Assembly: GCA_921293015.1 (NCBI GenBank) | Contig: OV121097.1 | Coordinates: 14,066,924-14,130,923 of the forward strand | Reading direction: 5' to 3' | DNA from: Phorcus lineatus | Taxonomy: Eukaryota > Mollusca > Gastropoda > Trochida > Trochidae | Length of the DNA stretch: 64,000 bases | In this document: positions 33,284-45,449 of the stretch, one piece after another | Numbering within the stretch: position 1 is the stretch's first letter | How the letters are laid out: each line of letters starts with the position of its first letter | Position numbers and translations under genes: made by a program | Notes under the pieces: generated by a model | Seen by the model: only the letters and a program-made list of their open reading frames with translations | Database searches by the model: none | What the model was told of the DNA's origin: nothing

Positions 33284-33308
33284 ATACCAACCTCGCCGAG
33301 GTTGGTAT
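33284..33308. repeat. Perfect 12-bp hairpin with one-base loop
   Basis: ATACCAACCTCG is followed by one C and its exact reverse complement. A direct copy of the left arm precedes it at 33267. GC-rich compared with its surroundings. Confidence 0.8.
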
Positions 33309-33552
33309 TTCACAACATGATACTGCCTCCTGTAACGTTTTAGGAGTAGACAATCTACGTTGCATTTAGTTTACTGTACACAATTTGGCAATCTTTATTT
33401 TAGAGTTAATTGTTTTCTTACTTAATAAGATTCTCACCTTCTACAAAAGCAACTGCATTAAGCTCTCTCCTTTCGATCCACTACTTAACGTGATGTTATA
33501 ATATTACTAGAACATTGATTTTGTGAAAATTAATTTCACTAGAAAAAGGCTA

Positions 33553-34040
33553 ATTAGTCCATTCACTGCTAGCGTTATTTTGGACTTGTATAAAATTATT
33601 TTCTTTAGACACAGTATAATTGGTCCGTTCACTGCTAATGTTATTTTGGACTTCTGCTACGTTATTTTCACTTGGTAAAGGAAAACTGGTCCGTTCATTG
33701 CTGGTATTTAAGACTTAAATAGCATTATCATTCTTAGACAAAGTATTGGTCCTTTAAATTTTAATGTCATTTTGGACTTATGTGACATTATTTTCTTTAG
33801 ACAAAGGATAATTGGTCCGTTCACTGCTAACGTTATTTTTTACTTATTTTACATTATTTTCTTCAGACACAGTATAACGATCCGTTCACTGCTAATGTTT
33901 TTTTTTTTATTAATATAATATAATTTTAGTTACACAAAGGATAATTGGTTCTTTCACTTTCATTTTAGTTTGGACCTATGTAACATTATTTTCATTTGAC
34001 ACAGGATAACTCATCTGTTAACTACAAATATTGTTAATTT
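33553..34040. repeat. Diverged tandem repeat, about 66-bp unit, eight copies
   Basis: The unit begins near ATTGGTCCGTTCACTGCTAA and continues with TTATTTTGGACTTATG and TTTCTTTAGACA. Starts lie near 33553, 33619, 33685, 33744, 33811, 33877, 33952 and 34008. Copies differ by substitutions and small indels. Confidence 0.8.
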
Positions 34041-34884
34041 TGCGATAAATCCACACAAGGCGCCTATTATTATTTTATTGAAACATTTTTGTGTTTGTTT
34101 TCAAAATGTTTATGTAATTTTCTAATTCGCTCGTATTTGATTTTTTAGTTATATAACTTATCATTAGATATATTTTCAAGATACAGCTGCTTCGGATTAA
34201 AACATCACTCAAGGATTTAAAAAGTTAAGTTTGGATTTTTTCAAAATGATTTTTGAGTGTGATTAGGGATGCACATTTTATCCACAATCTTTAATCTTCT
34301 GTAATCTCTTTGTTTTTACCTATAACTTAAAGCATGTGCAATATATTATTCAAGGGCCATATGCTTCTGTATGCAGCTTTTAAATATAAATGTATTACTC
34401 TTAGTTATATTCTCGATTTGCTTGAGTGATACTTTCTTCATTAGATAATTTCCTGTAGTAAAATCAAAATCAATATGCACATGCATTCTTCTGTGAACAC
34501 TTTGAATTGATGACTTTTTAATTACTTAAATCCGATTGCTTATATGACATTCTTCATTGGACAATAGTCCCTTTTTTAAAGAACATAATTCTACGTCGTT
34601 GTGATTTTTCTCTCTACAACAAAATCTGATTGTGATGTTGTCTGCATAAGTGTTTTTAAAGTTAAATATTCTTTTTTCATCTCTCACTAACGTTCGAGAT
34701 TATATAGTGGTTCCAACGAGTCTGTTCGTCTGTCAGTCATAAACTTTTGTCCAACGTATTTCAGAAAAAAATTATTTATCAAAGACTTTACAATTAAATT
34801 GAATTAATGCACATGTTTTCTACCCTATTTGCAGAAGTTCAGTGCGAATATACAAACTATTTTGTGTTATTCAAAAGGACTAAT
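34041..34884. other. AT-rich non-coding DNA
   Basis: No gene or clear repeat is visible between the tandem repeat and the old repeat block at 34885. Confidence 0.45.
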
Positions 34885-35189
34885 ATTCATTCTTTTCTTC
34901 ATTTCCCTGAGATCCAAATTTTTCTGACATCTTGCATAAAATCTGTTCAACACACGCTCTTTAAATTTTGGACATGTGACCTGCACTTGCCGAAAAGATG
35001 CAGCTGCAGTGTGGTTATGATGGATTTGTGTTGACCAATCAGAACTGATTACTGCTAATAGTGATAGTCAAATTGGTCTTGGGTCCGTGGCCAGGAGTAT
35101 GAGAGAATGATATCTTTTCGTCTTGTTAATACTGTTTTCTTAAGTATACCTTCCTGTATTAGCTTGTAATCGACGACTGTCTCTCTTGG

Positions 35190-35370
35190 TTGATTGTTAA
35201 AAGTTCGTTACTACTAATGTTATCTATTTACATAAATACATTTCTTGGATTTCTAGATGATTTTATAGATATGTGATAATTGATTGTTAAAAGTTCGTTA
35301 CTACTAATGTTATCTATCTACATAAATATATTTATTGGATTTCCTAGATGATTTTATAGATATGTGATAA
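35190..35370. repeat. Tandem duplication, 90-bp unit, two copies
   Basis: The segment starting TTGATTGTTAAAAGTTCGTT at 35190 recurs at 35280 with few changes. The corresponding place in copy B (about 49845) has one unit only. Confidence 0.85.
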
Positions 35371-35879
35371 TTGATTGAATCTGTTATCTACAGGTATATT
35401 TTTTTTTATTTCTTTGAGGTAACAGCTTCTCTAGTTCAGTTTATAGCTACTTTGAAAAGGAGGAAGCACGTTTTTTATGGAAATAGGGGCATCTTACGTA
35501 AAGGGAAATATGTTACCAAATGTAGACACAAATTCCAATCAATTGAGTTTTTAAAGTTAATTTAGACAAAACGAATTCATGTAAAGTTTGTTCACACTAT
35601 AATAACCACTAAAGTTTTCGCTTCATACGTGACACCTCCTTTTGTCTGTTGGTAACTTATTTGATAAAAGGAACTTTGCATAACTAATATTCAATGGAGC
35701 AATAAACAATTGAAACATAAAAGACGTGCTACAGCCCCCTCTTATTGTTGATTTCGTTGTTCCTGGTGTTAATTGAAATCTGATTGCTTGTAAAAAAATA
35801 TATTTATTGCTACGCTTATTATTCGTTTTGATGTTTAAACACCCTTTTAGTGATAAATGCAACATTAATGTAAATGATC

Positions 35880-36250
35880 AAATGTTTCTCAATTGAAATT
35901 AATTAATCGTGATATTTTTGTTCAGTCGTTATGCTAAAAATCTTCAGTAGACATTTGACTTTTTAGTTTTGCTATTGGATGTTATTGGTATCCAACATGT
36001 ATTTACTTTTGAGGCTATTCTATGTAACTTTGAATAAACAAAAATCAAACACGAATGTGAAAATGATCACATAATTTTTTATTGAAATTAATTCATCTAA
36101 ATATTTTCTGTATTTACTACGATCGTTTTGTTAACATTTTTCAGGAGATGTTTTACTTTGGAATTTTACTGTTGATTGTTACTGGTACTAAACATGTATT
36201 AACTTTTAAGGCTGTTCTATGTAATTATTTGTAATTTTCATAAGTTTACC
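35880..36250. repeat. Diverged tandem duplication, about 190-bp unit
   Basis: TTGAAATTAATT...ATTTACTTTTGAGGCTATTC (35893-36020) is repeated as TTGAAATTAATT...ATTAACTTTTAAGGCTGTTC (36083-36215). Both end near CTATGTAA. Confidence 0.7.
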
Positions 36251-36898
36251 AAATTATGCCTTTTGATACGTGTTAATAGTTTGCTTACAGTTGCTTACAA
36301 TAAACTCTTGATTTAACTATAATAAGTTTGTTGTGAGTGAATGTCACGCTAAATCTGATTTGATGAACGGGTATTCAATACACAGCTTATGCATCACTGT
36401 AATCGATAATACGTCAACTTATGCGGATGTGTTCTATTCAGTTATTGGTACACAGATCCACGGCAATTGTGAAAAGCATACCACGATGAGATAATTCAAG
36501 AAGCGCCAGTAAAATCTTAAACAGTTGATAATGATGCTGCCGTAAAATGGTGATCGAGACAAATTACTTTGAATTTCATTAATGTTTATTCAAGTAAATA
36601 TGGCAACATAAGGTAAGGTTTGATATAATGGAAAATAGTGAATCGAATAATTTTGTACAATCAAATTACTCTTTGAAAAAAGGAGATGAGAATGATAAAA
36701 GGAACTGTTTTGAAGTGTTATTCATTTCAGTTGATTATGTCATAAAAGAGCTTTCAATGGTTGAATGGAAAAGGATATACACTTTTATACATGATACACA
36801 TTAATCTATTATATAAGATACCCACGGCATTAAAACAATGGCGAACAATGGGACCGACGATGTGCTTTATTTGACGATACAACCATGCGCGATGTTAA

Positions 36899-36932
36899 TG
36901 ACGTCATTTCAGTAACGTTACATATGACGTCA
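36899..36932 (+). promoter_or_regulatory. Two perfect CRE palindromes
   Basis: TGACGTCA occurs at 36899-36906 and 36925-36932, 26 bp apart. This octamer is the full binding site of CREB/ATF factors. They lie 47-80 bp before the ATG at 36979 and could form a promoter, but no downstream gene is proven. Confidence 0.4.
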
Positions 36933-36978
36933 TATTGGTGAAGTCCATTGATCAAACTTGAGGGGGCTATTGTCCATC

Positions 36979-37095
36979 ATGGCTGACTCGGCGTCTGTCG
37001 ATTCGAAACCAAAAGGAGAGGTGTGGGTTTGCAGAGAAAGAAAAGCACGGATTAGAGACGTAACGTATCCCCTGGGGACATTTTCAAATTCATAT
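36979..37095 (+). other. Possible first coding exon, unproven
   Basis: ATGGCTGACTCG, preceded by TCCATC and with G at +4, opens a frame of 38 codons (MADSASVDSKPKGEVWVCRE and on) before a stop near 37098. GTAACG near 37060 could be a splice donor. The base composition is more balanced than nearby and two CRE sites lie upstream. I recognise no protein family and no second exon. It may equally be a chance frame. Confidence 0.25.
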
Positions 37096-37099
37096 TGAT

Positions 37100-39847
37100 T
37101 GTTCAATAAATTTGATTCTATTTATATTGGAGAGCCCACCCCTATACATGATAATGCACTCGTCCGAATATGTTCGACGGCGAGAGGCATCACTGTTTTC
37201 AAAATATTTTTGTTAAAAATACCATAATTTTTCAACTATTTTGATATATAAAGCAAGTAATTGTAAAGGGTATCCCTTCGTGTTTTATGCTCCCTGCTAT
37301 GTTTTATTCAACGATAGATGCACACCAACTCGTCTTCTATTTCTTAAATAATCTCCGAGCTCAGTTATTATATGTTGTGAAATATAACGACGACCATTAT
37401 TTGCATGTAAAAACTATGGCACAGAATCATATGCGCCAACTCAATTTTTAGATTTATGTATATACAAAATCATTTATTACAATAATCAACGTAATGATAT
37501 CAAACATGTATATTTCTACAAGTTACAGTAAATCTGTTTCAAAAAGTAAACCTACATAGTACTTTATTTTCTAGGAAATACCCATTTTTACTGAAAATTG
37601 AAGTCTATCTACTACACATTTACAAAACATGATAAGTTGACACGTTACGATGAAAAAACAATGTTATTGTCACCATATTGCAAAAAATCATTTATCTTTA
37701 TGTTCGGAAAGATTTGCAGCATTTCCAAAGTTTTTTTATCACTTTTATTAGACAGCAAAGATACAAAAATTGCTATTCTCGTATCTTCGTTGTTAATTTC
37801 TCTAGAAAGTGCAAAATATGATGCTTAGTAGTATATAGTTAAAATGGGAAATGATTTATCTTCCATATTTGTATTTTGATATTTTCTCTCTTTAACTGAT
37901 AAAGGATTGGGTATTTTACACATGATACGTAAATATGTAAATATTTGTGTTGAATTTGAAAACAATTTGAAGTACATTAAAACGTCCTAGTCGTGGTTGC
38001 AGCTTTTGTCTACTTGTGAGATATTTGCCTATCCAGGATATATTTTCATATCAGGTATATGGTAAATCAGGTATATCATGTCTGGTATATCACTGGTAAT
38101 GTTGACAATATAAGAAAGACGAATTGCATGTTATGAACATTCTTGAGTCCTGTTGCTCGAGTTGTGTGAAAAACCATGGAATGGTTTTATAGGACAAATA
38201 AAAATGCAATAGGTAACTTTGTTATTCAAAAATATGTTGCAACATATAGCATAATTGTAATGTAAGTTTTCTAAATTGATTTCTTAATTTTCATTGCTCA
38301 TGATTTTACAACGTTGAGATTGCTTTAAAAGAACAAACACGAGGCTACAAAGACTTGTTATAAGTTGAATAATTAGATGGTACCATCAGGGAACCAGTAA
38401 TGTCTAGCTCCAGACAGCCAGTATCTGCTCCGTGACGTCACTAATATACTCGCTGCCATCAGAAGGCACAGAACACAGAACACAGCAACAAACGATTGCT
38501 GTCACTCTCTAAAAGTGAAGCTCCTAACTCATAGGATTCGCAATGAAACTCCGAACAAAGATTAAAGAAACGAGTAGGCAAACGAAACTTTTTGTTATAT
38601 TATTAAGTTTTCTTTGAATTTTTTAAGCATAACAAATTGTCCACCATATACTCCCCAAAAAAATTATACTTGAAGCAAATTTCAACAAATTTGGTAATAT
38701 TCACAAAATTTCATACACTTAACGTTTAACACATATTCTCGAACCAATTTATTTGTTTGTAAACTAACAATTTGGTTCGAGATTATCGATGATGTCAATT
38801 CCTAGTGTTGTCAAGATTCTTAACAACAATGCCCCCGCAAGGGAAGGCAGGTCAATTACCGTAGAGGTACTCGAAGGGAGGCGCCCTGACTTGGAGGCTG
38901 CAGTCATGTCTCATGCAGGTTCCCTTGAGCGCAGCCCTAACGAGTCATGTCAGTAATCAGCGGTGTAAAAGAAAAAGAAGCGATTAGAATCCCACATTAA
39001 CAATTGGTGTAGGTATAAATTATGTTGTAACATCAAGGGTAACAATGCCAGCATATTTTCTAAACATACTGTTGATGCCAGGAAATAACCATGTTCCATC
39101 GGTTAATTTGACACAGCTTATCAAATATAAATATGTATTATACATATGTTATGTAATCCGATACCATACTTTTTATGTCATAAGTATCTAATTCTTGTAA
39201 GATTTTTGGCAGGTTGCCACCATTTGAAAAGATGTAATAATTTTTATTTTAACCTTGTAAGTGTAAATTGGCAAAAAAGGCTGCAATGCCCTTTTTTATC
39301 TAAGATATATACATCTCCATGTCAATATATCAATAATAAGTGTAACCTGGCCCAGATTCCGACAGGTATTCTCCACCATTTACAAACTACTGTTGATAAG
39401 ATAGTATTTCTAACCAACTTCTAGGTACAAAGAATCGTGATATTTCATGATATTCCTTGGCGGCCTCCTGTTGAAACCTTTGATAGAAATCCTTTTTTCT
39501 ATTGAATAATAGATTGGAAATGAAGTTGATCTTCTTTGGAAAACTGGTCACACAGAGACATGGCACTAAAACATTAATCATCTTACCTTAAGCTATTTCA
39601 CATATACAAAGGTAGAATTCGAACCCACTATAGTCGCTTGAAGGAATGGAATATGTGGAAATGTAAGAATAATACATGACTAAACTCGCTCTAAAACACC
39701 GTATTGATATCCATAAACATAGCAGAAAGTCAAACAAACTCTGATAAGTTTAGTCTAGGGCCCCCTGCTGATAACTACGACCACGAGACAACGGTAATGG
39801 ATTGCGTTGGTGACATGGAAATTATGATTTATTAATCGCCATCGTCA
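37100..39847. other. AT-rich stretch without a supported gene
   Basis: Only short, family-less open frames occur (37598-37828, 39146-39424, and 39387-39581 on the minus strand). A 46-bp hairpin lies at 38737-38782. A short GC-richer stretch (38820-38945) looks different from its surroundings, but I cannot identify it. Confidence 0.45.
38737..38782. repeat. Hairpin, 11-bp stem
   Basis: TCTCGAACCAA and TTGGTTCGAGA flank a 24-base loop. Confidence 0.7.
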
Positions 39848-39849
39848 TA

Positions 39850-40470
39850 CAGCTGCATACCAAAAGTTTGTTCACATACCTGCGTATCGTAGTGTAAATA
39901 TCATGTAATTTGGCATGTGTTTGAGGCTCATAGCATCGCGAAAAAGAAACGGATATTTTGAATTTTCAATACAGAAGTGAGGACCCATTGCACCTTGACA
40001 CAATCGTATGCCATACCCATCAGATAACCGTATTAGATTTTGGCAGGCCACTGAAGTGACCAGGGGTCAAATTTTCGAAAAAAGTAAATTTTATTTTTCC
40101 CTACAAAATCCTTTATAAGTGATCAACTGCTTTAAAAGCAAGTCATGTTTGTTCGTTTGCATCAAGCTTGCTTATATGATTTTGCTGCTTGTTTTCTCAG
40201 AAAGTCGAAAGGGAATTTTAAATCAAAATTTCAGGGAATTTTTTAAATGTAACCCCTTTTGTCTTTTTAATCATGCCAAAATTCGAATTTTAGCACGACA
40301 GACAAGACAATCCCACAATAAGTTTTCAAATGATTTTTTTACAGATTGACAATTGAAGAACCTCTGTCAGTTCTGCTGAAGTTGTTTTATTGATGTTCAA
40401 ACCAAACCCAAATTAGATGATATTTGCACTAAGATACAGTGTAAGTGAACAAACTTTTGATATGCAGCTG
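39850..40470. mobile_element. 621-bp miniature element, Tc1/mariner-like ends
   Basis: The left end CAGCTGCATACCAAAAGTTT and the right end (reverse complement CAGCTGCATATCAAAAGTTT) match over about 26 bp, continuing TGTTCAC. TA is present on both sides (39848-39849 and 40471-40472). Tc1/mariner elements duplicate TA and often begin CAG. There is no transposase inside; the 76-codon frame at 40119-40349 has no family. Inner sequence recurs inverted at 48765-48905. Confidence 0.75.
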
Positions 40471-40767
40471 TATATATGCACGGCAACCATCTAAGTGAAA
40501 TTAATAAAATCTCAAACGAAAGATTCTATAACCAATATTTCTAAGCGTACTACAGTTATCAATTTATAATAAACTGCCTTCAGCATCAATATTCGTTGTT
40601 TAATCTTCGAAATTACATGCATCAATATATGATCATATGGTCTTTCAGAGCAGTAATTATTTTAACAATGTACACGTAATGCAGGTTCAATTATAGTGTA
40701 ATAATTTCAGCGTCCTGTTTTAAGAATATATTGTACAGTCGATTTCAAGCACAAAGGGAGAGTATTC

Positions 40768-40830
40768 AATCAATCAATCTTTATTCTGGTACTTAAGAGG
40801 CCATAGGCCTATAGTACATGAAATACATTG
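40768..40830 (-). repeat. LINE 3' tail remnant
   Basis: The segment AATCAATCAATCTTTATTCT followed by GGCCATAGGCCTATAGTACATG is, on the minus strand, a retrotransposon 3' end with short TTGATTGA-type units. Relatives occur at 48243-48300 and 57326-57370. Confidence 0.5.
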
Positions 40831-41211
40831 CATACATTCGATTTCAAGTAACAACATGCGTTCTATGTACAAATGCATAATATATATACATGGACAGATT
40901 TTTTAGTTCTCGAGTGCTCGTGCTGTTTAATAATTCCTTAAATTTACATTTATTAGGATTGAGAGGAGAGTATTCATATTTGCGATCACTGAAATTTGAA
41001 ACAACTGATATCCATGGTTAAAATTTTAATCATGTTGTAATGGTTTCTAGGGTTCCGATTATCTCAACGATAACATTTTTATAAACCCTTTACAATTTAA
41101 GAATCTCTTATTGCAAAGTAAGCATTATCACTAACTCATAACTTAGTCACTCAAATATCATAATGTATCTATAATTATAATTAGTAATAGTCGATGTTAG
41201 TAAATGTCGAT

Positions 41212-41292
41212 GCTTGGTGGTCGAGTATTAAAGCAATGATATATTCAGTGCCGTCGTGTAACCTGACTCTCAGGATGTAGGTTAGAACCTCG
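41212..41292 (+). repeat. tRNA-like sequence, probably a decayed SINE head
   Basis: GCTTGGTGGTCGAGTATTAA resembles the A-box of a class-II tRNA (TGGTCGAGTGG type), and GTAGGTTAGAACCTCGC resembles the B-box and T arm. The acceptor stem does not close well, so I do not call a working tRNA gene. Confidence 0.35.
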
Positions 41293-41364
41293 CAAGGTAA
41301 CAGTGGTCTTAAAGTTATTTAGAAAACCTATCCCAGCGTGTAGTTATAAATTGCTATAGCTATA

Positions 41365-41640
41365 TGTCGTCCCACAGGGTTCTCTTTAAGCCCACTTTTG
41401 TTCACGATCTATATAAATGATTTGTCGTTATCCTTAGTAACATAAGATGAGCCGACGATACATCCATCTATGTAATAATTGAAGATTGAAACAATGGCTT
41501 GATAAAGATAGCAAATTTGGCCAAAATATGGAAAGTTTATTTCAATTAATCCAAAACAGTCTTATTTGATAGAAAACCTAATCCAACTCAGCTTCTAAGT
41601 TTATTTTTTAATGATTTCAGGAATCAACTCGAAATTGATT
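41365..41640 (+). pseudogene. LINE reverse-transcriptase fragment
   Basis: VPQGSLLSPLLFTIYINDLSLSL (reverse-transcriptase motif B to C) is read from 41368, after which the frame shifts. The YADD block is lost or degraded (DEPTIHLCNN region). A following WKVYFNPSKT...FDRKPNPTQL type segment (41530-41600) is typical of jockey/CR1-like elements. It is a short dead fragment. Confidence 0.7.
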
Positions 41641-43050
41641 ATCAGTTTTGTAAAGAGACAATAAGGAGGTCAAAGTAGTGATTCGTGATCGAAAACCGGA
41701 CAGTGGCCAACGACCCAAACATAATTTGGAAACATAATTTAATGCACAGCTACAAATATAGATTGGTAATTGGTATTTCATTTAACTTATATACATGTAA
41801 ATGGAACGCAGAATTTTGTACAATTAAAATAAAGAAAATATAATTATGTTGACAAAGTCTGAGCAGATAAAGATGTCACTTTAGAAAGGTGATTTGAATT
41901 AAACGCACTAGTGCACACCAATATTTCTTTAACACAACGAATGCACAGATACTGCACATCTCTCGATATTATTCAAGATCCTGACTCAAGTAATCTACCT
42001 CGTAAGTCATTTAACGAATATTTACGTATTCAGGTAGTAAAGTTGATTTTTAAAGACCGGAAGTATTTAATGTTACGTTACAATAAATCCGCATGAACTA
42101 CAATATCGGAAATATTAAGATTTTGCCGCTTTGGTCAATCTAATAGCAATGCTACTGCTGTGTTATTAAATCGGTTTATTTACAACATTGCTTTCATAAA
42201 ACATAATTCATTATTTGTTCTCAGTTCAGAGTTTAGGTAAATTCAACAGCTGCACATAATAATAGTTCAGCCGCTTTCAACTGTCTATAATGTATCCGTT
42301 TTGTTCACAGCTAACCTTAGATTTGTTATATGTCCAAGCCGACAGCGGCTGTCTAAAATTTTTCATTGTTGATTGCAGGTCAATTGTAGAGAATTTTAAG
42401 TATATCATTGCATCGATAGAAAGCTTAAGTGATTGCATAAGTCCTCTTAAACCTTAAAATAGCCAATTTAAACCGTAAAAGCGTGCACTAGTGCCTTTAA
42501 AGTCAGGTCATATGGTATTTCGATTCTTATTTCAAGAGCCACTCCGTGATTTTGATAACATATTTTTTATTTACCTTTGCTACGAACCTAAATGTCGTAT
42601 GTGGTGATGTCCAAAAGACACACACACACACACACACCCACACACACAAATCGTTGCATCTCCCAGTCTCTCGTCTATCCGCTGCATTGACGTTGCATTC
42701 GGAAAGACACTCGTCGTAACTTAACCAAGGCAGGCAACAGAGCCCCCGGCTTCGGTTAACTAGCCTCCCCCACAAGAGGCACTGCAAACAGACTAGCTTT
42801 CCCAGCCAAGCCAGCTACACACGTCTAAAGGATAAAATTCGCTGGAATTGATATTCACGATTAATTCGCCAAAACGTAGAGAACGACAATCACTGACATA
42901 CAGTTTACAGTTCTTGTTGCAATGTTTATAGCGGAAGCGCCATTTCATGTCCTCACGTCACAGTATATAACAGTTACACCCTGACAAAATCAGGTAAATC
43001 CTCTCACGTGGGTCAAAAATGCTGCGGTAGCTGTATATACATATATTTGA
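41641..43050. other. Non-coding DNA with dispersed repeats
   Basis: No gene is supported. 42075-42110 and 42536-42600 are related to 15560-15730. A (CA)n tract follows at 42618-42650. The minus-strand frame over 42527-42787 reads through the (CA)n tract and is not convincing. Confidence 0.45.
42618..42650. repeat. (CA)n microsatellite
   Basis: About 16 CA units with one CCC interruption. Confidence 0.9.
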
Positions 43051-43764
43051 CACGAAAACTAGAATGCAAATACTGCTTTGATATGATTGGTTACCATAAT
43101 CAATTTTTGAGTGATTATTTCGCGCACGATTACAAATTCCATTCGCTGAAATTACTGTTTTCGTCGCGTTACAGACAACAGCAAAATGAATTTTAAATTA
43201 TTTCCATACAGACATTAAGGATACCGTATTTTTTAAGAAGATAAATCCATTCTGTTGTATTTTCTTTTGTCGAAGTAGTTTATTTTTTAATCACTACATT
43301 TAATTTCAATTCTTATTGTAACGCGAGGTAATATTAATAGTGATTTGTCAAGTGAACAGATGGGATCGACTTACGTTATTCTTCAACTTTACAAACCCCT
43401 CCCCTTACCTCCCTCTCACATTTCTAAACAATGTATGCAACCATGATAAATTATAAATCTGCCTTGATCGTTCTTTCAATCAGAACACATCTTGCGTGAG
43501 GTAGCTGAGTAAACTTAGCTTGATTACGTTCTCTCTAGTCGTTTCCACTACATCAGAGCTAAGACGCACCCCTATAGACGGCAGTGGAGGAAATCCTTTG
43601 TCGCACTTTCGCGCATCTGTTACGACTTTCGCGCACGAAAAAACTACATCAACGCTTTCTTTACACTAATACCTTAAAGTTTGCACCTTTTTTGTAATAA
43701 AAAAATTCAGAGAAAAGTATTTATTAGCAGTCAAACAACTCAGTCGATCTCTGGCGATCGGTCG

Positions 43765-43786
43765 CCGCCATTTTGAGTCACGTGAC
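43765..43786. promoter_or_regulatory. Promoter-like words in the left arm (GCCGCCATTTTG and CACGTG)
   Basis: A YY1-like GCCGCCATTTTG is followed by GTCACGTGAC, which contains an E-box. The right arm keeps GGTCACGTGA and GTGGCGGCGACC at about 45200-45228. Function is inference only. Confidence 0.3.
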
Positions 43787-45422
43787 CTATGACACATCGG
43801 GGATTCCCTCCCCAAAATAGTGACACACGTGCGATGGCTCCGATGCTTGTTTACAATTTGTTTCCCTTGTTATTTAGTTTAGTTTTCATCGGTGCAAACA
43901 TTCTCAGCCAATAAACGCAGAGGTATGGCGAGATTTCAATCCTAAATTGACTGACAACCCCTGCTCATTTCAAAGGAAAAACAGGTGAGTTTTCAATGTT
44001 CTCCAGGTCACTTCTATGTAATAGATCACTGTATATTATCATTTTGTATAATAGCTAAATATTTATTTTAATAGTATTCAAGCGTGAATTTGTATCACAA
44101 TTAAATTCATGAATTATGTAACAAGCTAATAAGGTTTTTATTCTCACAAAAAATATGATTTTCTTGTTTATCGAACTGCCTCAAATATTGTTATGGTAAA
44201 GTTTATTATTAGTGTCAAGCAATTCCATCTGAAATATCCCAACAAATTTGTTTTGTTTTTATGAAAAATATTTTAATTCTTGTAATTTTTATAATGGTCT
44301 TTACATTCAAATAAACTTTAATTAACGTGCTAGAGATTTGTTTGTTTTGAAATAAACAAATCTTCCTTTTATGCACACTTTAGTAACGTATTTGGCTAGG
44401 AAGATATTATCAGATATTGTCATGGAACAATGTCCAGTTCGAAAGACATATGAGATATCTTATCCAAGACCAGATACAACATATGTAAGAAGGGCAAGTA
44501 TTTATTTATGTAAAATGATCAATTTGATGTACATCATGTCAATATTCATATTTACACAAAGCTGAAGAGACATATAAGAGGTAACAATTACAAGAGCTTG
44601 TGTAAAATCATACATAATTGTCATGTAAAAACTATATTTTACTAGGCCAAGCTTTAAGAGTGAATAATAATTTATTTGGAATATCTACCATATCCAATAA
44701 CATTCGTGACAATACAAATGTCAGGGACTTCCTAAACCAAGTGCCAAGAATGCCCATGGAGTACTTGAGCATTGTTCATCTTTTAAATCAAATTCCATAT
44801 CATACTTAAATTTGACTTCAGAAATAGTAGTTTAATCTTGTTCATTCTATCTGCAATTTAAGATGGTTAAAAAATTCCTCTAAATTTGTAATAAGAATGA
44901 CAAAACAACTCACTAATGTCGTGATGTTTGACAAAACATTAATATCATTTATTATAAAAAAAAAGAAAAAAAGCTTGTTTGCCAGACTTTCTTTGCTATC
45001 AATGACTGAAAGATTTTGTTTCAAGGCTAAAAATCTCGTTAATTTATCAACCTCATCAATTATGTTTAAAATTTACAATCTATATTACTATTTACAGAAA
45101 CGGTAAAAGGACTCATAAAGTGATCTATTACATAGAACTGGCCTGGACAGCATTGAAAACTCGCCAGTATTTTGGGGAGGGAATCCCCGATGTGTCATTG
45201 GTCACGTGATTCAAAGTGGCGGCGACCATCGCGAGAGATCGACTGAGTTGTTTTACTGCTTATAAATACTTATCTCTGATTTTTTTTATTTTAAAAAAGG
45301 TGCGGACATAGAGATATAAGTGTAAAGAAAGCATTGATATAGTTTTTTCGTGCGTGAAAGTCGTAACAGATGCGCGAAAGTGCGACAAAGGATTTCCTCC
45401 ACTGTCGTCTATAGAGGTGATT

Positions 45423-45449
45423 CATAGCCCCGCTGCTAGCGGGGCTATG
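45423..45449. repeat. GC-rich perfect hairpin, 12-bp stem
   Basis: CATAGCCCCGCT, loop GCT, then AGCGGGGCTATG. It lies just outside the inner part of the foldback, in a segment with no partner in the left arm. Confidence 0.85.

Larger units (their letters stand above)
34885..36600. repeat. Ancient dispersed repeat block, copy A
   Basis: Collinear words link this block with 49260-51170: GAGATCCAAATT...TGACAT (34909 and 49280), GACTGTCTCTCTTGGTTGATT (35175 and 49830), GAGGTAACAGC (35415 and 49957), TTGCTTACAATAAAC (36290 and 50570) and TGATGACGATGTTCTATT-like (36430 and 51015). The copies are very diverged. No coding sequence is visible, so the kind of element is unknown. Confidence 0.55.

Noticed and set aside
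33004-33308. CRISPR-like or terminator-like structure from repeats and hairpin
   Set aside because: The repeat is a simple microsatellite, the hairpin is single, and the genome is eukaryotic.
38820-38945. GC-richer stretch as an exon or RNA gene
   Set aside because: No open frame of note, no pol III boxes and no family recognised; left as unexplained.
41212-41292. Working tRNA gene
   Set aside because: A- and B-box-like words are present, but the acceptor stem and anticodon arm do not pair well; listed only as a tRNA-like repeat.
42527-42787. 86-codon minus-strand frame with Cys-Val repeats
   Set aside because: Part is the (CA)n tract and another part belongs to a dispersed repeat also present near 15700.
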